Shown in pieces: positions 17,072 through 26,194 of a DNA stretch of 64,000 nucleotides. Both the position numbers and the translations under genes were made by a program. Under the pieces are notes generated by a model. It ran no database searches. It was not told the DNA's origin and saw nothing but the letters and a program-made list of their open reading frames with translations. Positions within the stretch are counted from its first letter, which is position 1. Each line of letters starts with the position of its first letter. This DNA is from Paraburkholderia sejongensis (GTDB lineage: Bacteria; Pseudomonadota; Gammaproteobacteria; Burkholderiales; Burkholderiaceae). The stretch is taken from positions 1 to 64,000 of the forward strand of contig NZ_JAJITD010000019.1 in NCBI RefSeq assembly GCF_020880815.1, read 5' to 3'.

Positions 17072-18640
17072 TCACTGTGATTTGCGCACTTGCCCCAGCG
17101 CGCGCTGCCGCGCGGCCTGGGCATCCTGAATCAGTCGATAGGCGGCGTAGTACTTGTAGATGTTGCGCACGTAGGTCGTCGTCTCGATACCGATCTTCTC
17201 GCCGACCACGATCTCGACGTTGTTGAACCATTTGTCGGCGGACAGTCCGCGCGCGGCCGCTTCCTTGCGCATCTTCGCAATGTTCGAAGGTCCCGCGTTA
17301 TAGCTCGCGAACGCGAACAGCGCGCGGTCGGTGTCGGAGAACTTCGCGTCCGGGAAGTAGCGGGCCATCAGCTTGTCGAGATATTTCGCACCCGCGTGGA
17401 TATTCGCTTCGGTCACCTTGATATCGCCGACCGCGAGTTCCTTGCCGGTCGCGGGCATCAACTGCATGATGCCGATCGCGCCGACGTGGCTGCGCGCGTT
17501 CTGATTCAGCTGCGATTCCTGATAGCCCTGCGCGGCCAGCATCAGCGGATCGAAGTGATATTGCGAGCCGTACTTCTCGAACAGCGCGACGGTGTCGCTG
17601 AAACGCTTCAGTTCCGCCGACTCCGCATTGTTGGAAATCTGTTTGACCCGCTGCAACTCCTGGCGCAAGCGCACTTCCGCGACGCTCTGTTTCTTCACGT
17701 AGTCGCGATAGAAGTCGTTGATCGCCTGTTGCAGTTTCGGACTTTGCTTGCGGATCGCCCAGCCGATATAGCCGCCTTCGCGCACCGCGAGCTTGTCGTG
17801 CACGACGATGTTCGGCAGTACCTGATCCCAGAACTTCGCCTTCCAGTCATCGACCACGAGGATCTGGATCAGCCCGACATTGAGCATTTCCATCGCGTCC
17901 TCGTCTTCGAGCGCATCGGGCAGCAATACCAGCTTGACCGGCGCTTTGCCTTCTTTTTTGAAGCGCGCGTTCAGCGCGGTCAGACTGTCGAAATAGCTGC
18001 TGCTCGCGCGAACGTGCACGGTCTTGCCGCTCAGATCGTCGAGCGTGGTGAGCGCGGGGGACTTCGGCCCGGTGACGACAAGCTCCCGCACCGGCGTGCG
18101 GTCGCGCGGCGCGACGAAATCGACCTGCTTCAGACGCGCGTCCGTGGCGGTTAGATTGCCGGCCGCGATATCGCCCTTGCCGGCGACCAGCGCGGGCAGC
18201 AACTGGTCGCGCGTAGTCGGAATGATGATCAGCGTGAGCGGACGTTTGCCGAGCACGGGCTGATAGACCTTGTTCAGATAACGCTCGAAGTCGCGCATCA
18301 GCCCGGCGGTCAAGCCGCGTTCGTGGCCGAGTTCGTTGAAATAAAGCGTCCTGCTGTACGGCACCAGCACGCGGATCACGCGCCGGTCGAGCATCGCGTC
18401 GAAATCGCCGAAGCGCGGCTGAATCGCGAGATCGAGCCGGCGGGGCGCGCCTGGGGCGGCGGCTGAAGCGGCGGCTGAAGCGGCGGAAGAGGGAGCCGGC
18501 GGCGCGTTGCGCGACACGGCCGGCGGGGCAACCGCCGGCGTGGCGGCGGGCGCGGCCTGCGCGGCGCAGCAGCGGGTCTGCCCGCCGAATGCGCCGAGAC
18601 AGCAAGCTGCCACGACCAGCATCGTATGAACAAATCGCAT
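17072..18640 (-). CDS. MltF-like membrane-bound lytic murein transglycosylase
   Basis: 522 residues. A signal peptide (MRFVHTMLVVAACCLGAFGG) and a Pro/Ala-rich linker lead into an extracellular solute-binding domain type 3 (~80-315) and then a transglycosylase SLT domain (~345-500). The catalytic Glu is in AAQGYQESQLNQNARS, and GAIGIMQLMPATGKEL is the SLT family motif. This two-domain layout is that of MltF, which cleaves peptidoglycan and has an allosteric binding-protein-like domain. The Met at 18640 precedes the signal peptide, while the frame upstream to 18748 lacks exported-protein features. Confidence 0.9.
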   Translation of the reverse strand: MRFVHTMLVVAACCLGAFGGQTRCCAAQAAPAATPAVAPPAVSRNAPPAPSSAASAAASAAAPGAPRRLDLAIQPRFGDFDAMLDRRVIRVLVPYSRTLYFNELGHERGLTAGLMRDFERYLNKVYQPVLGKRPLTLIIIPTTRDQLLPALVAGKGDIAAGNLTATDARLKQVDFVAPRDRTPVRELVVTGPKSPALTTLDDLSGKTVHVRASSSYFDSLTALNARFKKEGKAPVKLVLLPDALEDEDAMEMLNVGLIQILVVDDWKAKFWDQVLPNIVVHDKLAVREGGYIGWAIRKQSPKLQQAINDFYRDYVKKQSVAEVRLRQELQRVKQISNNAESAELKRFSDTVALFEKYGSQYHFDPLMLAAQGYQESQLNQNARSHVGAIGIMQLMPATGKELAVGDIKVTEANIHAGAKYLDKLMARYFPDAKFSDTDRALFAFASYNAGPSNIAKMRKEAAARGLSADKWFNNVEIVVGEKIGIETTTYVRNIYKYYAAYRLIQDAQAARQRALGQVRKSQ

Positions 18641-18848
18641 GATGTCGCGCCGAGCGCCGCGCTCGTCATTGACTGTCGCGCGTGGCGACGGGTGCGGCCA
18701 CGGAGCTGGCCGGTTGCGGCTTCCCGCGAAGGAGGCCCATATTTCCATAATGGCACAAGCGCACTGGCTGGAAATGGGCCTATGGTCCTATAGCAGCCGC
18801 GATAGCAACCACCACCCGCCGCGGCTGGTTGGCGGCCCGCGGATCAGG

Positions 18849-19790
18849 TCAGTCGCGCTCCAACCTTCGACGTACGGTCGCCACGAGGCGGTCGAACTGC
18901 CCGGGCGCAAAGGTATTCGCCGCGAGCGCGGTGGTGTCCGGAAAGTTCTCCCGCGCGATATCGGTCAGCACTTGGCCCGGCGGCGCTTCGAGCAGCACGC
19001 TCGCGCCCATTTCCTGCATCGCGGTCAGCGCATCGAACCAGCGCACCGTGTAGCGCATGTTGGTCGCGAGGTCGTCGCGGATCGCGTCAGCCGTATAGAG
19101 CGGTCGTCCGCCGCGATTGCCGATGTAGCCGCTGTGCGGCCGCTGGAAAGGCAGTTCGCGCGAGAACGCGAGCAATTCGTCGCTCGCTTGCGCGAGCAGT
19201 TCGCAGTGCGAAGGCACGCTGACCGCGAGACGCGTCGCCTTGCGCGCGCCGGCCGCCAACGCACGGTCGATAAACGCATCGAGTGCGTCGTTCGGGCCGG
19301 CCATCACGATCTGGCGCGGCGCATTGACGTTGCCGATATAAACGCGTTGCTGTGTCGCTTCAGCATGCTGCGCGGCGAGCGTGTCCACCTGATGCTCGCT
19401 GAGACCGGCAATCGCCGCGAGACCATAGCCCGATGGATACGCGCTTTCCATCAATTGCGCGCGTCGCCGCACCATCTTCAATGCGTCGCCGAATGCAAGC
19501 GCGCCGCAACTCACGGCCGCCGGATACGCACCCACCGACAGGCCCGCGCTGATCTGCGCGCTCAAGCCTGCGTCGGCAAGCGCGCGGGCGAGCGCGACGC
19601 CCGCGATCGTCAGCCCCAGCTGCACGGCGACGGTCGAGTTCAATGCGTTTGCTGAGTCGAGCGTCAGCACGTCGACGCCGAGCGTGTCGGACGCTTCCGC
19701 CAGCGTGTCGCTGACCGCGCGATGCTGCGGCAGGCGATGCAGAAAGCCGTCGCTTTGCGCGCCCTGGCCGGGAAACAACAGGGCGAGCAT
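18849..19790 (-). CDS. mdcH: Malonate decarboxylase epsilon subunit (malonyl-CoA:ACP transacylase)
   Basis: 313 residues of the acyltransferase fold: LLFPGQGAQ at the N terminus, the Ser nucleophile in AGLSVGAYPA, and VSVPSHCELL with the catalytic His. MdcH loads malonyl onto the prosthetic group of the MdcC carrier. Its ATG (19788-19790) overlaps the mdcG stop in ATGA, so the long open frame upstream is not used. It is the last gene of the mdc operon. Confidence 0.92.
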   Translation of the reverse strand: MLALLFPGQGAQSDGFLHRLPQHRAVSDTLAEASDTLGVDVLTLDSANALNSTVAVQLGLTIAGVALARALADAGLSAQISAGLSVGAYPAAVSCGALAFGDALKMVRRRAQLMESAYPSGYGLAAIAGLSEHQVDTLAAQHAEATQQRVYIGNVNAPRQIVMAGPNDALDAFIDRALAAGARKATRLAVSVPSHCELLAQASDELLAFSRELPFQRPHSGYIGNRGGRPLYTADAIRDDLATNMRYTVRWFDALTAMQEMGASVLLEAPPGQVLTDIARENFPDTTALAANTFAPGQFDRLVATVRRRLERD

Positions 19791-20518
19791 CAGGCCGTAC
19801 CGCCATGTGTATCGACAGCGGCCCACGGATCGGCGAGCAGGCTTGGGCCGCTCGCAGCGCGGGCGAGCACGCGTGCTTTGCCCGCCGCCCATTCGACCAG
19901 CGCGACGCCGCCTGCGGGTGTTTCGAGTTGCGCATCGATACGCATGCCGAGACGTGTCGCGACCGTTTGCAGTTGTTCGAGCAATGCGCGCGCAAGCTCC
20001 AACGCAAGCGGCTGCGGCGCGCGGATCAACAGATCGAGATCGCTGGCTTCGGTAACGGTCTGGAGATGGGTCGCGAGTTCGAAGCCGGCGCTACCGGTAG
20101 GACCCCATACGAATCTGGCGAGCGGACCCTGCGCGTCCTGCTGTAACGAAGCCAACGCGGCGAAGCAGGGCAGCTCGGCGCGTTCGGCGGACGGTTGCAA
20201 CTGCGCCAACGCTTCGGGCGACACCGCATCGACGATATCGTCGGCATGCGCCCACGTGCCGTAACGCTGCGCGCGTGTGCCGCCGCGCATGCCAACCGCG
20301 ATAAAGCCGTCGGCAGCAAGCGCGCGCCGAACCACCGCATAACGCGCACGCGCGAACGCGTCGCGCACCCATGCGGGTTCGCCGTCGAACGAACGCAGGC
20401 AGTGCAGGTGCAACAGGTCATGCGGGCGCCACCGGGCGGTGCCCGCAGCTTCCTCCGTTGCGGCGGCCCGCAAATCACCGCACGTATCCGCAAACGGCGG
20501 CGCCGCACACACGCGCAT
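19790..20518 (-). CDS. mdcG: Malonate decarboxylase holo-ACP synthase (phosphoribosyl-dephospho-CoA transferase)
   Basis: 242 residues. WRPHDLLHL near the N terminus and the nucleotidyltransferase-like GSAGFELATHLQ...SDLDLLIRAP are MdcG features. It attaches the 2'-(5''-phosphoribosyl)-3'-dephospho-CoA group to MdcC. An upstream in-frame Met exists at 20533, but ATG at 20518 overlaps the mdcE stop by ATGA, the junction used throughout this operon. No mdcB-type gene is missing: MdcB, which makes the prosthetic group precursor, is encoded upstream. Confidence 0.9.
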   Translation of the reverse strand: MRVCAAPPFADTCGDLRAAATEEAAGTARWRPHDLLHLHCLRSFDGEPAWVRDAFARARYAVVRRALAADGFIAVGMRGGTRAQRYGTWAHADDIVDAVSPEALAQLQPSAERAELPCFAALASLQQDAQGPLARFVWGPTGSAGFELATHLQTVTEASDLDLLIRAPQPLALELARALLEQLQTVATRLGMRIDAQLETPAGGVALVEWAAGKARVLARAASGPSLLADPWAAVDTHGGTA

Positions 20519-21342
20519 CACACCGCATCCCACTGTTCGGCGAGCCGCCGCCGCACCTCGATCGACGCCGCGCGGGTCTGTCGCGCCGCATCCGAATCGA
20601 GCCGCCGCGCAAGGCTGCGCTCACCCGCGCGCGCATCGCGAATCTGCTCGGCCAGCACCGTCCGCACCCGCTCGATCTGCGCGGCATCCGGCGCATCCGC
20701 ATCGACGCCTTCGATCAACCGGTCGAGCAGGCCCAGCTTCGCGAACGACGCCATCGAATACGACATCGGCACGATCTTCTCGCCGAGTTCGTCGAGCGCT
20801 TCGACCGTGCGGCGCGTGACGCGCGCGGCCGCTTCCTTGCCCATCGCGTGAACCATCGTGCCGGGCGCGTCGAGCGCGACGATCCGGTTCGCCTGGTAGC
20901 CGTGCGCGAGGAACGCGCCCGACATCGCCGGGCCGACGATCAGCGCGATCACCGGATGACCGGCGTCGCGCGCGCTCGCATACGCATCGACGGCGGCCGC
21001 GCACGCGAGGTGGATGCCAAGCATTTCCTCGCGATAGCCGTACGCCTGGCTCTTCACGTCGACGATCGCGACGATCGGGCGGCGCGTGCCCGAGGCACCG
21101 GCACGCGCATCGGTGTCGATCGCGTCGCGCACCGCGCGCGCGAGCAGCCAGCCCTGTTCGAGGCCGACCACGTTGCTGGTCGCACGCGCAAAGCGGTTCG
21201 CCGGGTCGGGCACGACCGTGATGAAGCGTGCGGTTTCGCCGCCGAGCGGTGCGTCGCCGCTCCACACCGGCGCCGCGCTCGAAGCCGTGCCGGCGAGTGC
21301 GTTGAACCAGCGCGCGCCGCGCGTGAGTGTCGTGTCGTTCAT
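20518..21342 (-). CDS. mdcE: Malonate decarboxylase gamma subunit
   Basis: 274 residues with the carboxyltransferase (crotonase-like) fold: VDVKSQAYGYREEMLGIHLA, ALIVGPAMSGAFLAHGYQAN and VHAMGKEAAARVTRR are MdcE segments. Together with MdcD it decarboxylates malonyl-S-ACP to acetyl-S-ACP. Start and stop each overlap the neighbouring gene by ATGA. The full-length reading frame continues open upstream to 22287, but this part is antisense to nothing and overlaps mdcD out of frame, so is not coding. Confidence 0.92.
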   Translation of the reverse strand: MNDTTLTRGARWFNALAGTASSAAPVWSGDAPLGGETARFITVVPDPANRFARATSNVVGLEQGWLLARAVRDAIDTDARAGASGTRRPIVAIVDVKSQAYGYREEMLGIHLACAAAVDAYASARDAGHPVIALIVGPAMSGAFLAHGYQANRIVALDAPGTMVHAMGKEAAARVTRRTVEALDELGEKIVPMSYSMASFAKLGLLDRLIEGVDADAPDAAQIERVRTVLAEQIRDARAGERSLARRLDSDAARQTRAASIEVRRRLAEQWDAV

Positions 21343-22247
21343 GCCTGCTCCCCGTTCGATGCGTGCTGGCCATGCGGGTTGTACGCGTCGCGCAACGTCG
21401 CGGGCGTGACGCTTGCGGGATCGATCTGCGCGAGCCGTTGCAGGAACGTGTCGACCTGCTCGCTGCGATGCGCGGCCGGCACGCCCTGTGCGAACGCGGC
21501 CCGCACGGCATCGCGCACCGCGTTGGTGGCGTCGTCGACGAGCCGGTCCGCGAGCGCGCTCGCGACCCGTTGTTCGCCGCCGATCAGTTGCCACACGCGG
21601 CGGCGATCGCTCGCGTCGAGTTCGTCGATACCGGCTTCCTGCTCGATCACTTCGGGGCCATTCATGCCGAGCCGCCCCTGGCGAGTCATGACCAGATACG
21701 AGCACAGCGCGGCCGCCAGCGACATCCCGCCGAAGCAGCCGACCATCCCCGCGATCACGCCGACCACCGGCACATGCCGGCGCAACGCGACGATCGCCGC
21801 CTGAATCTCTGCGATCACCGCGAGCCCGAGGTTCGCTTCCTGCAGCCGCACGCCGCCGGTCTCGAACAGCACGACCGGGCGCACGAGCATGCCGCGCTCG
21901 CAATCGCGCAGCGCCAGTTCGAGCGCGGCGGCGATCTTGCTGCCCGACACTTCGCCGATGCTGCCGCCCTGGAACGCGGATTCGAGCGCGGCGACCACCG
22001 CCGGTTCGCCGTCGATCGTGCCGCGCGCGATCACGCAGCCGTCGTCGGCCTGGCAGACGATGCCCTGCATTGGCAGCCACGGCGATTCGAGCCGGTCGAA
22101 CGGTCCCAGCAATTCGCGGAAGCTGCCCGCGTCGAGCAGCGCGCGGGCCCGCTCGCGCGCGGGCATTTCGATGAAGCTGTCGCGCAGCAGCGGCGCGGCT
22201 GGCGTCACGGCCTGATGCGAGCTGTGTTGATTGACCGCCGTGCTCAT
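21339..22247 (-). CDS. mdcD: Malonate decarboxylase beta subunit
   Basis: 302 residues, carboxyltransferase fold. LVRPVVLFETGGVRLQEANL and GMVGCFGGMSLAAALC (oxyanion-hole Gly residues) followed by GRLGMNGPEVIEQEAG are family hallmarks. It forms the decarboxylase core with MdcE. The start overlaps the mdcC stop (22244-22247), and the stop overlaps the mdcE start. Confidence 0.93.
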   Translation of the reverse strand: MSTAVNQHSSHQAVTPAAPLLRDSFIEMPARERARALLDAGSFRELLGPFDRLESPWLPMQGIVCQADDGCVIARGTIDGEPAVVAALESAFQGGSIGEVSGSKIAAALELALRDCERGMLVRPVVLFETGGVRLQEANLGLAVIAEIQAAIVALRRHVPVVGVIAGMVGCFGGMSLAAALCSYLVMTRQGRLGMNGPEVIEQEAGIDELDASDRRRVWQLIGGEQRVASALADRLVDDATNAVRDAVRAAFAQGVPAAHRSEQVDTFLQRLAQIDPASVTPATLRDAYNPHGQHASNGEQA

Positions 22248-22561
22248 ACCGCGCCTCCTTCCTCGGCCGCTTCGACCGCTTCCGCAAGCCGCAAGGCGAC
22301 CACGCCGGGCGTCGCGCCGAAGTCGTTGATCTCGATCCGGGCCGCGCCGTCGTAGCGCGTGAAGAAGCGGTCGAGCACGCTCTTCCAGATATGGCTGTAG
22401 CCGTCGACGCTGGTGCGCACCACCACGTGCGCGCCGAGCGGCCCGCCGGCAGAAGCGGCCGGCGACAGCAGCACTTCCAGATCGCCCGAGCCGACCACGC
22501 CGACGTGCGCGCGGGTCGTGACGGCGCGTTGCGCCGGATAGTCGAAAGTCAGATGTTCCAT
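22244..22561 (-). CDS. mdcC: Malonate decarboxylase acyl carrier protein (delta subunit)
   Basis: 105 residues. RAHVGVVGSGDLEVLL contains Ser25, the position known in Klebsiella MdcC to carry the phosphoribosyl-dephospho-CoA group. EINDFGATPGVVALRLAEA closes the protein. The ATG at 22561 gives the standard N terminus MEHLTFDYPA; it is 5 bases after the mdcB stop. Confidence 0.92.
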   Translation of the reverse strand: MEHLTFDYPAQRAVTTRAHVGVVGSGDLEVLLSPAASAGGPLGAHVVVRTSVDGYSHIWKSVLDRFFTRYDGAARIEINDFGATPGVVALRLAEAVEAAEEGGAV

Positions 22562-22566
22562 GAGGC

Positions 22567-23511
22567 TCAGCTCCGGCCGGCGTCGCGATGCGCCAGCATG
22601 TCGAGAAAGAGGGTGGCGGCGAGCAGATCGGCGGCGCCGCCCGGAGACGCGTTCAGCGCCAGCAAGTCGCGTTCGAGCGCGGCGAGCGCGACGCGGCCCG
22701 CCGGTGTCGAGCTGCCGCCCGCGACGAGCACGCGTTGCGCGCCGCGCTGACCGGCCTGCAAACCGGCAAGGCCCGCGCGATGCAGCAGGCAGGTGTCGTC
22801 GAGCGTGGTCATGATCGCGAGCAGCGCGTCCACGCGCGCGGCGTTTTCGTCGATGCCGCGCGCACGGGCCGCGTGCAGCGCCGGAAGGCCGACTCGCAGC
22901 GCGTGCGGAAAGCCGTTCTGCGCTTCCTGGCGCGCGCCGCCGACCCGATAGCGTTGCCGCGCGCGTTCGCCGTGACTGTCGGACGGCGCGGCGAAGCGGT
23001 CCGGGAAGCACGCGATCCGCGCGGCCAGCGTGCAGACGCTCGCCGCATCCGGATGCCTGGGATCACCAGGTATCGACGCGGGCGCCGCCAGCTTCGATTT
23101 CAAATCCAGCGCAACCCCGGCGACCAGCAAACCGACGATCCAGATCGCGCCGCGATGCGCGTTGCTGCCGCCGGTCGCGCGCATCATGTCCTGTTCGCCG
23201 GCGCGGCCGATCTGCGCGAGTTCGGTACGCAGCAGCGCGGACGGTTCGGCGCGGCGGCGCGCGGCGCGCGCGAGCGCGGCGAAGGTCGGTTCGAGCGCGT
23301 GCGCGGAGCGCAGCATCAGCGCGAGATCGAGGTCGCGATGCGCGCCGCTGCCGCGCCGGTCCACTAGCGCGGGCTTCGGCGTGAGTTGCGCTTCGTCGCT
23401 CAGCGCGTTGACCGCGTAGCGCGCGAGTCGCGCATCGTCGAGTAATGGCGCCGCGACCCACGCACCTGCGGAGTTCCGGCTACGTTCGAGTAGAACCGCA
23501 GCGGGCGCCAT
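22567..23511 (-). CDS. mdcB: Triphosphoribosyl-dephospho-CoA synthase MdcB
   Basis: 314 residues in the CitG/MdcB family. Recognisable parts are PKPALVDRRGSGAHRDLDLALMLRSA, GGSNAHRGAIWIVGLL and, near the end, SPGGAADLLAATLFLD. The enzyme joins ATP and dephospho-CoA into the prosthetic group precursor that MdcG transfers. The ATG at 23511 lies 2 bases after the mdcA stop. It is intact in length for the family. Confidence 0.9.
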   Translation of the reverse strand: MAPAAVLLERSRNSAGAWVAAPLLDDARLARYAVNALSDEAQLTPKPALVDRRGSGAHRDLDLALMLRSAHALEPTFAALARAARRRAEPSALLRTELAQIGRAGEQDMMRATGGSNAHRGAIWIVGLLVAGVALDLKSKLAAPASIPGDPRHPDAASVCTLAARIACFPDRFAAPSDSHGERARQRYRVGGARQEAQNGFPHALRVGLPALHAARARGIDENAARVDALLAIMTTLDDTCLLHRAGLAGLQAGQRGAQRVLVAGGSSTPAGRVALAALERDLLALNASPGGAADLLAATLFLDMLAHRDAGRS

Positions 23512-23513
23512 CG

Positions 23514-25187
23514 TCACCAGCTCCGGAAGCGCGCGGGCGGCGCGTACAGACCGCCGGACCACGTGACCAGATCGTCGATGCTGCGCGCCGCGAGCAGCGA
23601 ACGCTTGGCCTCGCCGCGGCGGATGCCGAGATCTTCCGGATACGCAACGATGCCGCGCCGGCGCAACTCGGCGGTCTTCTGCGGCTGCGCGCGCAGACCG
23701 ATCGGCGTGACGCCGGCGACCGCGGCGAGCGCCGCGCGCCGCTCGTCGATCCCCTCGGCCTTGTGCAGATGCGCGATGCCTTCCTCGGTGACCACGTGGC
23801 TCACGTCGTCGCCGTAGATCATCACCGGCGCGACCGGCATGTTGTTTTTCGCGCCGACCGCGACCGCGTCCAGTTCGTCGACGAAGGTCGGCTCGCCGCC
23901 TTTCTTGTAGGTCTCGGCCAGTTGCACGACCAGCTTCTGGCCGCGCGCGACCGGCCCGTCGCCTTTCAGCAGCTTCAGCCACGCTTCGCTCGAATGGCGC
24001 CGGCCGCGCGGATCGTGGCCCATGTTCGGCGCGCCGCCGAAACCGGCCAGCCGGCCGCGCGTAACGGTCGACGAATTCGCGTCCGCGTCGATCTGCAAGG
24101 TCGAGCCGATGAACAGATCGACGCCGTATTGGCCGGCCAGCTGGCACAGCACGCGATTCGAGCGCAGGCTGCCGTCGTTGCCGGTGAAGAACACGTCGGG
24201 GCGCGCCTCGATATACGCCTCCATCCCGACCTCGCTGCCGAAGCAGTGGATGCTGTCGACCCAGCCCGATTCGATCGCGGGGATCATCGTCGGATGCGGA
24301 TTGAGCGTCCAGTTGCGGCAGATCTTGCCTTTCAGGCCGAGCGATTCGCCATAGGTGGGCAGCAGCAGTTCGATCGCCGCGGTGTCGAAGCCGATGCCGT
24401 GATTGAGCGAGGTCACCCCATACGGCTCGTAAATGCCGCGAATCACCATCATCGCGGTCAGCACCTGCAGGTCGCCGATATGGCGCGGATCGCGGGTGAA
24501 CAGCGGCTCGACCGCGAACGGGCGGTCCGCCTGCACGACCACGTCGACCCACGAGCCGGGAATATCGACGCGCGGCAGCTCGTCGACGATCTCGTTGACC
24601 TGCACGATTACGATTCCATGCCGGAACGCGGCGGCCTCGGCGATCGTCGGCGTGTCCTCGGTGTTCGGGCCGGTGTACAGATTGCCGTAACGGTCGGCCT
24701 TTTCCGCGCACAGCAGCGCGACGTGCGGCGTCAGATCGACGAACATCCGCGCATACAGTTCGACGTACGTATAGATCGCGCCGATTTCGAGCTGCCCGTC
24801 TTCGAGCAGTTGCGCGACCCGCAGACTCTGCGGCCCGGCGAACGAGAAGTCGACCTTGTGCGCGATGCCGCGCTCGAACAGCGTCAGATGTTCAGGACGA
24901 CTGATGCTCGAAATCAGCAGATGCACGTCGTGCAGTTTTTCCGGATCGACCTTTGCAAGCGAGCGCGACAGGAAGTCGGCCTGCTTCTGGTTGTCGCCTT
25001 CGAGCGCGACGCGCTCCCCGGGACGGATCAGCGTTTCGAGCGCATCGACGATGCGATGCGCGGGCAGCACGCCGTCTTCGAGCCACGGAGCGATTGCGGC
25101 AAGGCGGCGGCGTTTTTCGTCGCGGCGGGTCGTCCACGAGCGGCCGGCGGCGGACGTTTCGGCGGGGTGGTTCATCGGCTCAGTCAT
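23514..25187 (-). CDS. mdcA: Malonate decarboxylase alpha subunit (acetyl-S-ACP:malonate ACP transferase)
   Basis: 557 residues, CoA-transferase fold, usual length ~550. The N terminus after ~residue 20 (TTRRDEKRRRLAAIAPWLED) and segments LEGDNQKQADFLSRSL, GFGGAPNMGHDPRGRRHSSE and VIYGDDVSHVVTEEGIAHL-like text near the end (MIYGDDVSHVVTEEGIAHLH) are MdcA features. It exchanges acetyl for malonyl on the carrier. Two starts are possible, 25187 (MTEPMNHP) and 25175 (MNHP); the first is given because GGGAG in the end of the GntR gene lies upstream of it. It begins 8 bases after the GntR stop, so regulator and operon are probably co-transcribed. Confidence 0.94.
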   Translation of the reverse strand: MTEPMNHPAETSAAGRSWTTRRDEKRRRLAAIAPWLEDGVLPAHRIVDALETLIRPGERVALEGDNQKQADFLSRSLAKVDPEKLHDVHLLISSISRPEHLTLFERGIAHKVDFSFAGPQSLRVAQLLEDGQLEIGAIYTYVELYARMFVDLTPHVALLCAEKADRYGNLYTGPNTEDTPTIAEAAAFRHGIVIVQVNEIVDELPRVDIPGSWVDVVVQADRPFAVEPLFTRDPRHIGDLQVLTAMMVIRGIYEPYGVTSLNHGIGFDTAAIELLLPTYGESLGLKGKICRNWTLNPHPTMIPAIESGWVDSIHCFGSEVGMEAYIEARPDVFFTGNDGSLRSNRVLCQLAGQYGVDLFIGSTLQIDADANSSTVTRGRLAGFGGAPNMGHDPRGRRHSSEAWLKLLKGDGPVARGQKLVVQLAETYKKGGEPTFVDELDAVAVGAKNNMPVAPVMIYGDDVSHVVTEEGIAHLHKAEGIDERRAALAAVAGVTPIGLRAQPQKTAELRRRGIVAYPEDLGIRRGEAKRSLLAARSIDDLVTWSGGLYAPPARFRSW

Positions 25188-25195
25188 CGGCTCAA

Positions 25196-25969
25196 TCAGC
25201 TCCCGTTGGTGGCGCGCGCTCGTCTGCCGCGCGGCTTCGGTTGATTCGCGAGCGCGGCTTCGGCCTGCGCGCGTTCGGTCAGAAAACGGTGCAGCAGTTC
25301 GCCGGTGCCGAGCAGATGCGCGGCGACCAGCGATTGCGCGGCCGCGATATCGCGGCGTTGCACGGCTTCGAGCAGCGCCGCGTGTTCGCTGTCGGACTCG
25401 CCCTTGTACGACGGCAAGCCGAACTTGAGCCGCAGATAGCGTTCGCCGCGCCGGTGCAGCAGCCCGATCATGTCCTCGAGCTGCGGCCGGCCGGCGGGCG
25501 CGTAAAGACTCATATGGAACGCGGCATTGCGCGCGACGTAAAGCGACGAGTCCGCTTCGCGCTCGGCGGCGCGGCACAGATTGGCGGCTTCGCGCAGTGT
25601 GGCGGCGGTGTGATTGGGAATGGCCAGGCCGATCGCGAGACTTTCGAGCGCCGAGCGGATCTCGTAGATCTCGCGCGCTTCATCGGCCGACAGCGGCGCG
25701 ACGCTCGCGCCTTTATGCACCTCCGCGCGTGCCCAGCCCTCGCTTTCGAGCTGGCGCAGCGCCTCGCGCACGGGAATTGCGCTCACGGAGAAATGCCGCG
25801 CGATTGCGTCCTGCCGCAACGGCGCGCCGGGCGCCAGCGTGCCGTCGACGATCGCGGCACGCAGCGCCTCCGCAATCACGTGCGAGGTGCTTTCGCGCGG
25901 CGTGGCGGCCGGCAGAAGCGGGCCGCGTGCCCGCGCGTCCAGGGGAAAACCTTCGGTTGCGTCGCTCAT
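25196..25969 (-). CDS. GntR-family (FCD domain) regulator of malonate decarboxylase, MdcY-like
   Basis: 257 residues: winged HTH at ~25-90 (LRQDAIARHFSVSAIPVREA) and an all-helical FCD ligand domain at ~100-225. The start at 25969 (MSDATEGFP) is chosen because the frame upstream codes for a hydrophobic stretch not found in such regulators. In Acinetobacter the GntR protein MdcY represses the mdc genes with malonate as likely signal; position as first gene of this operon suggests the same role and self-control. Confidence 0.85.
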   Translation of the reverse strand: MSDATEGFPLDARARGPLLPAATPRESTSHVIAEALRAAIVDGTLAPGAPLRQDAIARHFSVSAIPVREALRQLESEGWARAEVHKGASVAPLSADEAREIYEIRSALESLAIGLAIPNHTAATLREAANLCRAAEREADSSLYVARNAAFHMSLYAPAGRPQLEDMIGLLHRRGERYLRLKFGLPSYKGESDSEHAALLEAVQRRDIAAAQSLVAAHLLGTGELLHRFLTERAQAEAALANQPKPRGRRARATNGS

Positions 25970-25975
25970 AAGATC

Positions 25976-26086
25976 AAATATTATATATAAAAAGACGCTA
26001 ATTAAAGCGCGGGCAAACCCGCAATCGTTGCATCGCAAGTCACCGCCGAAAGCTACAGGAAAGTTTTCGCTGAAAGCGCTAGCGCT
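25976..26086. promoter_or_regulatory. Divergent mdc/MFS control region with two palindromes
   Basis: Right before the GntR start lies an AT-rich stretch with the perfect palindrome TTATATATAA (25981-25990), a good candidate for promoter plus operator of the regulator-mdc operon. Ninety bases further, AGCGCTAGCGCT (26075-26086) is a perfect 12-bp palindrome of a different type, nearer the divergent MFS gene (start 26195). MdcY of Acinetobacter is known to bind a TATA-centred palindrome, so the first site fits better with the GntR protein. Confidence 0.5.
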
Positions 26087-26194
26087 ATCCCATCGTTAGT
26101 TGTACGAGGGGCTTGCCGAACAATCAATACGCGTGCGCTGTCGTTTTCCTCTGTCGTTTTCGTTAGGTTCGCCAACTAGTTTGTCTGGAGGAGC

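Noticed and set aside
20518..22287. 589-codon continuous frame suggesting an MdcD-MdcE fusion
   Set aside because: Only the 3' 274 codons are MdcE; the upstream part is out of frame with mdcD and Arg/Ala-rich. The ATGA overlap shows two separate genes.
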